DNA from: Clostridia bacterium
Lineage (GTDB): Bacteria; Bacillota; Clostridia; Lachnospirales; Lachnospiraceae
DNA length: 64,000 nucleotides
Reading direction: 5' to 3'
NCBI GenBank assembly: GCA_910574255.1
Contig: CAJTAK010000005.1
Location: forward strand, 271,184 to 335,183
The position numbers and the translations under genes were made by a program. Within the stretch, counting starts at the first letter, position 1. Each line of letters starts with the position of its first letter. Below the pieces are notes generated by a model. It was given only the letters and a program-made list of their open reading frames with translations. It was not told the DNA's origin and did no database searches. This document shows positions 53,082-59,997 of this stretch, piece after piece.

Positions 53082-54338
53082 ATGATGAGAGAATTAAATA
53101 CCTATACAAAGAGCAGAGAGGCGTTTACAAGGGCGGCAAAGGTGATTCCGTCAGGCGTTTACGGACATCTGGGGCCTGCGGAGGGATGTTTTATTCCGGT
53201 GGAGGCATTTCCGCTGTTTGGCGAGAAGGCAAAGGGAAGCTATTTCTGGGATGTGGACGGAAATCGTTTTATTGACTATATGTGTGCTTATGGCCCCAAT
53301 ATCCTGGGCTATTGCGATCCGGATGTGGATGCGGCGGCAAGATCACAGATGGAGCTTGGAAACTGTATGACTTCTCCCTCTCCCAAAATGATTGATTTTG
53401 CGGAACTTTTGGTAGAAACGGTTCACACGGCGGATTGGGCCTTCTTTGCAAAAAACGGCAATGATGTTACTACATTGGCGGTAATGACTGCCCGTGCCTA
53501 TACCCATCGGAAGAAAATCGTGTTCTTTAAGGGATATTATCATGGTATTGCTCCCTGGACACAGAAGATTGATTATGCCGGCATTATTGAGGAAGATGTA
53601 TGCAACAATCTGTATGTGGATTGGAATGATTATGAAGCCCTGGAGAAGGTGTTTGAAGAAAATAAGGGAGAGATCGCGGCAGTGATTGGACAGCCTTATA
53701 TGCATGGTAATTTTCAGGACAATGAGCTGCCGGCGGAAGGTTTTTGGGCAAAGGTGCGGAAGCTTTGCACAGATGAGGATACGGTGCTTGTGATTGATGA
53801 TGTACGGGCAGGATTTCGGCTGGATATGGCTGGTTCGGATCATTATTTTGGTTTTGAGGCAGACCTTATCTGTTTCTGCAAAGCCTTGGCGAATGGTTAT
53901 AATGTATCGGCTCTCTGCGGCAAGAATTTTTTGAAAAATGCTGTGAGCAGTCTTTCTTATACGGGCAGCTATTGGATGAGTGCTGTGCCTTTTGCGGCGG
54001 GAATTGCCTGTATTGAGAAAATGAAAAGGCTGAATATTACTTCCTTATTAAATGAAAAGGGAATGAAGCTAAAGGAGGGTCTTATTGCGGCTGCAGAGAA
54101 ATTTGATTTTGACTTGCATGTCAGTGGTATGCCGTCATTATTTTATCTGCGGATTGCGGATGATCCAACTTTGACCATGCATCAGGAGTGGGTGGCAGAG
54201 TGTGTGCTGCGGGGCATATTCTTTACAAATCATCACAATCATTTTTTGAATGCATCTTTGAGTGATGAGGATATTGCTGAAACACTGGCAGTGGCAGAAG
54301 AGGCATTTGAGGTGGTCCGCAGGCGGCATCCCTTATAG
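53082..54338 (+). CDS. Class III aminotransferase (glutamate-1-semialdehyde aminomutase-like)
   Basis: This 418-aa PLP enzyme resembles HemL: an N-terminal GGxxP-like region (VIPSGVYGHLGPAEG), FFAKNGNDVTTLAVMTARAYT, FKGYYHG, IDDVRAGFR and the cofactor Lys in CFCKALANGYNVSALCG. No haem genes are nearby, and the G-N-D-V sequence replaces the usual NSGTEA, so it is probably not a real HemL but a relative acting on another amine. The start may be 53082 or 53085. It follows the SCP2-like gene. Confidence 0.87.
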   Translation: MMRELNTYTKSREAFTRAAKVIPSGVYGHLGPAEGCFIPVEAFPLFGEKAKGSYFWDVDGNRFIDYMCAYGPNILGYCDPDVDAAARSQMELGNCMTSPSPKMIDFAELLVETVHTADWAFFAKNGNDVTTLAVMTARAYTHRKKIVFFKGYYHGIAPWTQKIDYAGIIEEDVCNNLYVDWNDYEALEKVFEENKGEIAAVIGQPYMHGNFQDNELPAEGFWAKVRKLCTDEDTVLVIDDVRAGFRLDMAGSDHYFGFEADLICFCKALANGYNVSALCGKNFLKNAVSSLSYTGSYWMSAVPFAAGIACIEKMKRLNITSLLNEKGMKLKEGLIAAAEKFDFDLHVSGMPSLFYLRIADDPTLTMHQEWVAECVLRGIFFTNHHNHFLNASLSDEDIAETLAVAEEAFEVVRRRHPL

Positions 54339-54363
54339 ATTGTCAGGTAAAGTAAAAAGGTCT

Positions 54364-54672
54364 ATGACAGGAGAGTGGGGCGATATGATAGATTTGCATG
54401 GTCAGGCAGGCCTGCCTTATGTGAATCGGAATGCGTATACAGGAAGCTGCCAGGGAATGCGCTACCGTTTGCAAAAGAAGGTTAAGGAAGAAGGCGAGAC
54501 ATCTCTGGAGGCGGTGACTTACCCGGAGCCTTATAGTTATGAGATGACGGATGAGAAAGAGAAGACTTTTCGGGAATTTCCGTTTACGCAGGAAGGGTTT
54601 GAGCAGGCAGTGGCCTGGCTGAATGAGGAGTATGAGAGACAGGCAAAGAGATGGGGGCAGGTGTCGAAGTAA
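54364..54672 (+). CDS. Small protein of unknown function
   Basis: This 102-aa protein (or 95 aa from ATG 54385) is soluble. I recognise no family. It has an aromatic, polar core (GLPYVNRNAYTGSCQGMRYRLQKK) and a C-terminal helix (EGFEQAVAWLNEEYERQAKRW). It starts 25 bp after the aminotransferase gene in the same direction and shares the following terminator, so it is likely the third gene of that operon. Confidence 0.7.
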   Translation: MTGEWGDMIDLHGQAGLPYVNRNAYTGSCQGMRYRLQKKVKEEGETSLEAVTYPEPYSYEMTDEKEKTFREFPFTQEGFEQAVAWLNEEYERQAKRWGQVSK

Positions 54673-54703
54673 GCATTTGAGCTTTTAATAGAAATAAGGA
54701 TAA

Positions 54704-54772
54704 AAGCGCTGACATAAGGGATATCACATTTACACATGGATATGCGATGCATTTTATGTCAGTGCTTTTTAT
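54704..54772. terminator. Terminator between convergent genes
   Basis: AAAGCGCTGACATAA pairs with TTATGTCAGTGCTTT, followed by TTTTAT. A/T-runs on both sides allow use in both directions. Confidence 0.8.
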
Positions 54773-54792
54773 ACTTGGAATATTCGGATGTT

Positions 54793-56811
54793 TTAATAAA
54801 TCTTAGTTAACAATTGCTGCTGCAGCTTTAAAAGCTCCGTATCGTTTGGCAGCAGGGGCAGAAGCTGGGAGAGCACAGACATGGCTTCTGCATATTGGCC
54901 GCTTTGTATCATGGTTTTCAGCGCTGCTTTCATCTGGATGGACAGCTGGTCAAATTCAGCGCTGTCTGCAGGGGCCGGAAGAGCTGTTTCGTTTTTTAAA
55001 AGACGCAGAATCTCCCTGACAACGCCTGTCATTTGCGGATAAATCTGAAGTACTTGACGGAATAGGCGGATTGTTTCGGCCAAATTTCCGTGCTTCCAAT
55101 TATCTAAGGCGTCTAAAACGGCAAGCGCCATTCGGCAATCTGCCGGCAGGAGATACAGTGAGGCATCCTCAAACATTGCATTGTGATATTGAGCCTGGTA
55201 AAAGCTTCGTATACATTCTGCATATTCTTCAAGAGTTTGCAACAATTGTTCCTTCATTAAGAAGCCTCTGGAAAGGTCTTTTTCCAAAAGAAGCTTCTTA
55301 AGCCACAAGCCCTGAAGGGGATATTCGGTAAAAAGAGAACCAAGGGTTTCCCATAAATGCCCATTTTCTTCGTATGGTGTTTCGCTTACAATTGCACAAA
55401 TGTATGTTTTCCAGGAATCCAGATCTATTCTTTTTAGCAGCGGGGTCAGATCCGTTTTTTTTCTCAGGGCTATTTCTATAAGTTGCTTTTGCAGATAGGG
55501 GTGGTTGATTTCTTTTAGGCAGCGGCGGAAGATGAAAAGTTTTGTTTCCGACTCGTTATTCGTATTCTGTTCTTCATAAAGCAGCCTTTGAAATAGGAGA
55601 TAGGATGAGTCATAGGGGAGCTTTGCCAAAAGTACAGTTAGATAAGGAGCATAAGTTTCTTTCCACTGATCCAGAAGTGGATAGTAGTTATGGATACGGT
55701 ATTCATCTTCCCATGGCAGAAGTCCAAGAAAATATTCGGCATTTTTCAAATTTTTAAGTTCTAGCTCAGCTCTGGCACAGTTTAATCTTATTGGATAGAG
55801 CCATTCCGGATACATTACCTTGTCTTTGCTTACAGTTCCGATTTGCTGGGTGAGCCAGAGCTCTGGATGTTGTTCCATATGGGTCAGAAGACTTTCAAAC
55901 TCAATACCATATTCTGACAGTTTTTGATAATTCTTCCATTCATTATAGATTCCAAGAAGGAATTCCAACAAAAGCAGGCGTACCAATTCGCAGGGAGATT
56001 CTTCGTCCAGAATCTGAAGCGCTTCACGTTCTGCCTGTATATAATCTTCTTTTTTATATAAAACTTCAACGACAACTACCTGGAGCCAACTTCTAAGCCG
56101 GTCTTCTTCTTTTAAACATACGCTGCGCCCTTTGCGGCAGAGGTCTTCTGCCTGATCCCACTGTTCTTGCGTACAATATTCCTGTGCGAGCTGAACATAG
56201 TTTTTCGTATGGTTCGGCTGCTTTTCTATCTCTTTCAATAGAAGAGGAATGTTTCGTAAAGCCTTGCTGCCTCTTTTTTCTGCTGTATTTTTGATATATC
56301 CGTAATGATGAACATAGGATTGGAAGAGTTTACAGGGCAGAAGGTATGGTCTTAGTTCCTCATGGATGGAACCCTCAAAATACAGTCCGGAATGCCTGCG
56401 GGCCATTCTGTATACAACAGCATCCACATGTCTGGAGCCTTCCTGATTCAAATAGTTGCGTTGAACATAAGCGGCAAAATTATAATGCTGATATTCGCCA
56501 CTTCGAAAGAATTCACAGATTTCTGTCACATCATCAAACCATTCATCATCGTCCAGATAAAGGAACCATTCACCCTTTGCATGTTTAAGTCCCGTATTCC
56601 GGGCTGCTGAAAAATTGTCACACCAGGTAAAGGGGATAATTTGGTTCGTATAACGTTGCGCCACTTGTCTGATGCGTATGTCTGTCCCGGTAAAAACTAT
56701 AATAAGCTCAGCCGGGACCTGTAGAAGAAGTGGTTTCAGAGAATCCAAACACCGCTCTAAAGTAGAGATTCTGTTGGAAGCCAGAAGCGAAATCGTAAGT
56801 GGCAGTTTCAT
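54793..56811 (-). CDS. Flagellin-linked glycosyltransferase with TPR-like tail, arm A
   Basis: This 672-aa protein has an N-terminal GT-A fold of family 2 type (LTISLLASNR, LYLDDDEWFDD with the metal-binding DDD at residues 87-89) and a long helical C-terminal half resembling TPR repeats (YCTQEQWDQAEDLCRKG). Its close paralogue is at 59998-61992 in the opposite direction, also behind a flagellin gene. I infer that it transfers sugar to flagellin. ATG at 56811 follows AAGGAG. The acceptor and sugar are unknown. It could also modify another surface protein. Confidence 0.85.
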   Translation of the reverse strand: MKLPLTISLLASNRISTLERCLDSLKPLLLQVPAELIIVFTGTDIRIRQVAQRYTNQIIPFTWCDNFSAARNTGLKHAKGEWFLYLDDDEWFDDVTEICEFFRSGEYQHYNFAAYVQRNYLNQEGSRHVDAVVYRMARRHSGLYFEGSIHEELRPYLLPCKLFQSYVHHYGYIKNTAEKRGSKALRNIPLLLKEIEKQPNHTKNYVQLAQEYCTQEQWDQAEDLCRKGRSVCLKEEDRLRSWLQVVVVEVLYKKEDYIQAEREALQILDEESPCELVRLLLLEFLLGIYNEWKNYQKLSEYGIEFESLLTHMEQHPELWLTQQIGTVSKDKVMYPEWLYPIRLNCARAELELKNLKNAEYFLGLLPWEDEYRIHNYYPLLDQWKETYAPYLTVLLAKLPYDSSYLLFQRLLYEEQNTNNESETKLFIFRRCLKEINHPYLQKQLIEIALRKKTDLTPLLKRIDLDSWKTYICAIVSETPYEENGHLWETLGSLFTEYPLQGLWLKKLLLEKDLSRGFLMKEQLLQTLEEYAECIRSFYQAQYHNAMFEDASLYLLPADCRMALAVLDALDNWKHGNLAETIRLFRQVLQIYPQMTGVVREILRLLKNETALPAPADSAEFDQLSIQMKAALKTMIQSGQYAEAMSVLSQLLPLLPNDTELLKLQQQLLTKIY

Positions 56812-56905
56812 AAAGATATGCTCCTTTTCTTGTATTTGAAATAGAATATCACAAATCCCATCCTTATTGGCGAATTGTGAATGCTTTGATTTTCCTGTTT
56901 GCACA

Positions 56906-56941
56906 AAAAAATACCGGCCCAAAGGACCGGCATTTTTTTGT
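56906..56941. terminator. Terminator between flagellin A and its glycosyltransferase
   Basis: GCCGGTCC/GGGCCGGT-type hairpin with A-run and T-run on its two sides. It ends the flagellin A transcript (minus strand) before the glycosyltransferase. Confidence 0.88.
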
Positions 56942-56953
56942 TGTTTATTCAGC

Positions 56954-57802
56954 TTACTGCAGTAACTGCAGAACTCCCTGAGGAACCTGATTAGCCTGAG
57001 CGAGCATAGCCTGAGAAGCCTGAACCAGAATGTTATTCTTGGTGTAAGCCATCATCTCTTTTGCCATGTCTACATCACGGATACGGCTCTCGGCAGCGGT
57101 GATATTCTCATTCTGAACACCCAGGTTATTGATGGTGTGATCCAGACGATTCTGAAGAGCACCGAAATCGGAACGCATGGAAGAAATGTTGTCAATTGCA
57201 TCATTTATCTTTGCGATTGAATCCATAGCGTTTTGAGCAGTGTCAACCTTAACATCGGATTTAAGGTCTATTGCATTAGAACCATCGCCCTTGCTTATAC
57301 TACTACTTGACATTGCAGCAAGTGTAACTGTCAATTGGTTGTCAGTTGTTCCCTCTTCACCAACGTGAAGTATGATTGAATCCACATCTCCGTTAAACAA
57401 CTTAGTACCATTAAAGTTTGCTGTCTTACCAATTCGATCAATTTCGTCATTCAATGCATCGATTTCCTTCTGCATCTCAGCACGGTTTGCAGTAGAATAG
57501 GTTCCGTTTGCAGACTGGGTAGCCAGTGCAACCATACGGTTCAGCATGGAGTGAACTTCTGTCAGAGCACCTTCTGCTGTCTGCACCAGAGATACACCGT
57601 CTTCTGCGTTTTTCTGAGCGGTCTCAAGACCGGTAATCTGAGCTCTCATCTTCTCGGAAATAGCCAGACCAGCGGCATCATCGCCAGCACGGTTAATCTT
57701 GTAACCGGAGGACAATTTCTCCAGGTTCTTTCCTACGGAAGAGTTGTTATTGCTCAAGTTTCTGTGTGCATTTAATGCAGTAATATTGTGCTGAATTCTC
57801 AT
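56954..57802 (-). CDS. Flagellin A
   Basis: This 282-aa flagellin has the conserved D0/D1 ends (MRIQHNITALNAHRNL; RIRDVDMAKEMMAYTKNNILVQASQAMLAQANQ) and a short central part, so it is a compact flagellin with no large D2/D3 domains. Ser/Thr residues in the centre (MSSSSISKGDGS) are possible glycosylation sites. ATG at 57802 follows AAGGAGG. The leader contains a GGA-loop hairpin and, further upstream, a sigma-28-like promoter. Its paralogue on the other arm is nearly identical at both ends and differs in the middle. Confidence 0.97.
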   Translation of the reverse strand: MRIQHNITALNAHRNLSNNNSSVGKNLEKLSSGYKINRAGDDAAGLAISEKMRAQITGLETAQKNAEDGVSLVQTAEGALTEVHSMLNRMVALATQSANGTYSTANRAEMQKEIDALNDEIDRIGKTANFNGTKLFNGDVDSIILHVGEEGTTDNQLTVTLAAMSSSSISKGDGSNAIDLKSDVKVDTAQNAMDSIAKINDAIDNISSMRSDFGALQNRLDHTINNLGVQNENITAAESRIRDVDMAKEMMAYTKNNILVQASQAMLAQANQVPQGVLQLLQ

Positions 57803-57827
57803 ATTTTTTTCCTCCTTGATAATTACA

Positions 57828-57844
57828 GGGAACATCCTTTTCCC
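57828..57844 (-). promoter_or_regulatory. GGA-loop hairpin in flagellin A leader (candidate CsrA site)
   Basis: On the minus strand GGGAA pairs with TTCCC around the loop AAGGATG. CsrA binds GGA in such loops, and the ribosome site AAGGAGG lies 10 nt further on, as in the CsrA-controlled hag leader of Bacillus. Confidence 0.6.
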
Positions 57845-57921
57845 AATAAAGTTATTATTCGGATGTCCGGGAAGTGCTATATGGATTGCCGGCTATTGTC
57901 CAATGAAGTACACTTAAATGG

Positions 57922-57995
57922 ACACCCTGAAAACTACTTTTCATATACATTATCGAGCGATAATGAAATAACTTAATAGTTTTTCAAAAATTTTT
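57922..57995 (-). promoter_or_regulatory. Candidate sigma-28 promoter of flagellin A
   Basis: On the minus strand TAAG (57975-57972) and CTCGATAA (57957-57950) are 14 bp apart, close to the motility sigma factor pattern (TAAA, about 15 bp, GCCGATAA). It lies in the spacer between the two flagellin arms, outside the shared leader. Confidence 0.5.
57948..57965. repeat. Perfect inverted repeat with 2-bp centre
   Basis: CATTATCG-AG-CGATAATG forms an 18-bp inverted repeat with a 2-bp centre, next to the recombinase gene and overlapping the -10 of the candidate sigma-28 promoter. Small serine recombinases cut at 2-bp centres, so this could be a crossover site. No second copy was found. Confidence 0.4.
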
Positions 57996-58598
57996 TTAAT
58001 TTTTTTTGTATTCCCCGATCCGCTTGTATATGGTGCTTCTTCCCATATTGCAAAGCTGTGCGAATTCATTTATGGTAATACTCCCTTGTTCCCATCTTAG
58101 ATAGAGCTCCGAAAAATTCTCCGGTACAGGAATGGCGGGCTTTCCAAACCTTACGCCGCGCCGTTTGGCAGCCTCGATCCCTTCAGCCTGCCTGATACGG
58201 ATATTGTTTCGTTCATTTTCTGCCACAAAAGAAAGAAGCTGAAGCACTACATCACTAATAAAGCTTCCCAAAAGATCCCGGCTTTTGGTTGTGTCTAACA
58301 GAGGCATATCCTGAATAATGATATCTGCACCGATTTCTTTTGTCAATATCCGCCATTGCTCCTTGATTTCTTCATAATTTCGTCCAAGGCGGTCGATGCT
58401 TTTTGTCACTACTACGTCGCCGGCTTTCAATTTTTTTACCATTTTTTGATATGCCGGCCTTCTGAAATCTTTGCCGCTTTGCCGATCTATGAATATCTTT
58501 GCCTGTGGAACTCCGATTTTCTCCAGCGCAATCAGTTGACGCTCCACATTCTGCTCTCTGGTGGATACACGTACATAGCCATATACATTTTTCTTCAT
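57996..58598 (-). CDS. Small serine recombinase (resolvase/invertase family)
   Basis: This 200-aa recombinase has the catalytic Ser12 in YVRVSTREQN, Arg10, and the DRLGR motif (Asp69, Arg70, Arg73), followed by a long helix and a C-terminal helix-turn-helix (INEFAQLCNMGRSTIYKRI). The size and layout match Hin/Gin-type invertases and Tn3-type resolvases. It lies in the middle of an inverted duplication of flagellin-glycosyltransferase modules. I infer that it inverts DNA there. No transposase is nearby, which argues against a simple transposon resolvase. Confidence 0.93.
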   Translation of the reverse strand: MKKNVYGYVRVSTREQNVERQLIALEKIGVPQAKIFIDRQSGKDFRRPAYQKMVKKLKAGDVVVTKSIDRLGRNYEEIKEQWRILTKEIGADIIIQDMPLLDTTKSRDLLGSFISDVVLQLLSFVAENERNNIRIRQAEGIEAAKRRGVRFGKPAIPVPENFSELYLRWEQGSITINEFAQLCNMGRSTIYKRIGEYKKN

Positions 58599-58722
58599 AA
58601 AGTCCTCCTTTTATCTGCCGTATTTGAAAATACATTATAAAAGAAGAAACTCTGTCCTAACATGAAATATATAATTGGACAGAATACTTTTAATGTCATG
58701 TTTTATTTTTATACCTTATTGG

Positions 58723-58826
58723 ACGAAGTCCACCTGCCCCGAAGGGGCATGTATTACGGTGTGCCCGTAGGGTATACTCTATGGGTACCCGCTAATACGT
58801 GCCCCTTCGAGGTGGTTGGACTTCGT
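58723..58826. repeat. 104-bp imperfect palindrome
   Basis: ACGAAGTCCACC (58723-58734) pairs with GGTGG..GGACTTCGT (58811-58826), then CCGAAGGGGCA with TGCCCCTTCGA and GTATTA with TAATAC. The centre is GGGTATACTCTATGGGTACCC. It lies just upstream of the flagellin B leader. Confidence 0.82.
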
Positions 58827-58905
58827 TCGTTAAGAAATTATAAGTAAGCGGAGCATTCGGTTCTTTTTTTATATATTTCCTGTAATTGAAGTGCAAGAGC
58901 ATTAT

Positions 58906-59024
58906 TCCATTTAAGTGTACTTTGTTGGACAATAGCCGGCAGTCCATGCAGCACTTTCCGGACATCCAAATAATAACTTTACGGGGAAAAGGATGTTCCC
59001 TGCAATTATCAAGGAGGAAAAAAT
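58906..59024 (+). promoter_or_regulatory. Flagellin B leader, inverted copy of flagellin A leader
   Basis: The 119 bases before the start match those before flagellin A (57803-57922, minus strand) with about ten differences. The hairpin GGGAA-AAGGATG-TTCCC (58984-59000) and AAGGAGG (59011-59017) are unchanged, pointing to shared control, probably by CsrA. Confidence 0.75.
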
Positions 59025-59864
59025 ATGAGAATTCAGCACAATATTACTGCATTAAATGCACACAGAAACTTAACCAACAACAACTCTTCCGTAGGTAAGA
59101 ACCTGGAGAAATTATCCTCTGGTTACAAGATTAACCGTGCTGGCGATGATGCCGCTGGTCTGGCTATTTCCGAGAAGATGAGAGCTCAGATTACCGGTCT
59201 TGAGGCTGCTCAGAAGAACGCAGAAGACGGCGTATCTCTGGTACAGACCGCTGAGGGTGCTTTGACAGAGGTTCACTCCATGCTTAACCGTATGGTTTCC
59301 CTGGCTACCCAGTCCGCAAATGGAACATACTCCAGCACCAACCGAGTTGAGATGCAGAAAGAGATTACAGCTTTGAAGTCTGAGATCAACAGAATCGGCA
59401 AGAGTGCTAACTTCAATGGTATGGCATTATTTGATGATGAGAAGCTTGCTAATCTTGATCCGGCTAATCAGATTGTTCTTCATGTAGGAGAGACTTCTCA
59501 GGATTATAACAGCCTTGCAGTAACTCTGGAGGGAATGAATACTACTATTTTAAGTATTGATGATCTGAGCGTTGAGGATGCTGCATCCGCAAAAGAGGCT
59601 ATTGATCTTGCAAATGCAGCTATTGATCAGATTTCCTCTATGCGTTCCGATTTCGGTGCTCTTCAGAACCGTCTGGATCATACTATCAACAACCTGGGTG
59701 TTCAGAACGAGAACATTTCTGCTGCTGAGAGCCGTATCCGTGACGTAGACATGGCAAAAGAGATGATGGCTTACACCAAGAATAACATTCTGGTTCAGGC
59801 TTCTCAGGCTATGCTGGCTCAGGCTAATCAGGTTCCTCAGGGAGTTCTGCAGTTACTGCAGTAA
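59025..59864 (+). CDS. Flagellin B
   Basis: This 279-aa flagellin has ends almost identical to those of flagellin A. The central part differs: residues about 135-195 read ALFDDEKLANLDPANQIVLHVGETSQDYNS, where flagellin A has a shorter and unrelated stretch. Both are compact. ATG 59025 follows AAGGAGG. A terminator follows after about 50 bp, and then a glycosyltransferase gene. Differences limited to the surface-exposed middle fit antigenic or functional switching. Confidence 0.97.
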   Translation: MRIQHNITALNAHRNLTNNNSSVGKNLEKLSSGYKINRAGDDAAGLAISEKMRAQITGLEAAQKNAEDGVSLVQTAEGALTEVHSMLNRMVSLATQSANGTYSSTNRVEMQKEITALKSEINRIGKSANFNGMALFDDEKLANLDPANQIVLHVGETSQDYNSLAVTLEGMNTTILSIDDLSVEDAASAKEAIDLANAAIDQISSMRSDFGALQNRLDHTINNLGVQNENISAAESRIRDVDMAKEMMAYTKNNILVQASQAMLAQANQVPQGVLQLLQ

Positions 59865-59916
59865 GCTGAATATACGGCGGAATAAAGCATATCTATGTTG
59901 TATGTTTTCTGCCTTC

Positions 59917-59953
59917 GAAAAAAGCGTCGGTTTTATGACCGGCGCTTTTTTAT
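59917..59953. terminator. Terminator after flagellin B
   Basis: AAAAAAGCGTCGGT pairs with ACCGGCGCTTTTTT. Confidence 0.88.
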
Positions 59954-59997
59954 CATAAAAATATTTAATATAGTAAAGAAATGATAGGAGTATGAAT

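Larger units (their letters stand above)
58599..59024. other. Gap between recombinase and flagellin B
   Basis: 426 bp without a gene. It holds the recombinase upstream region, a 104-bp imperfect palindrome (58723-58826) and, from 58906, a 119-bp leader nearly identical to that of flagellin A. No sigma-28-like promoter for flagellin B is visible. Confidence 0.75.

Noticed and set aside
57996..58598. Serine recombinase as part of a Tn3-type transposon
   Set aside because: No transposase, terminal inverted repeats or cargo genes are present; the flanking repeats are flagellin genes.
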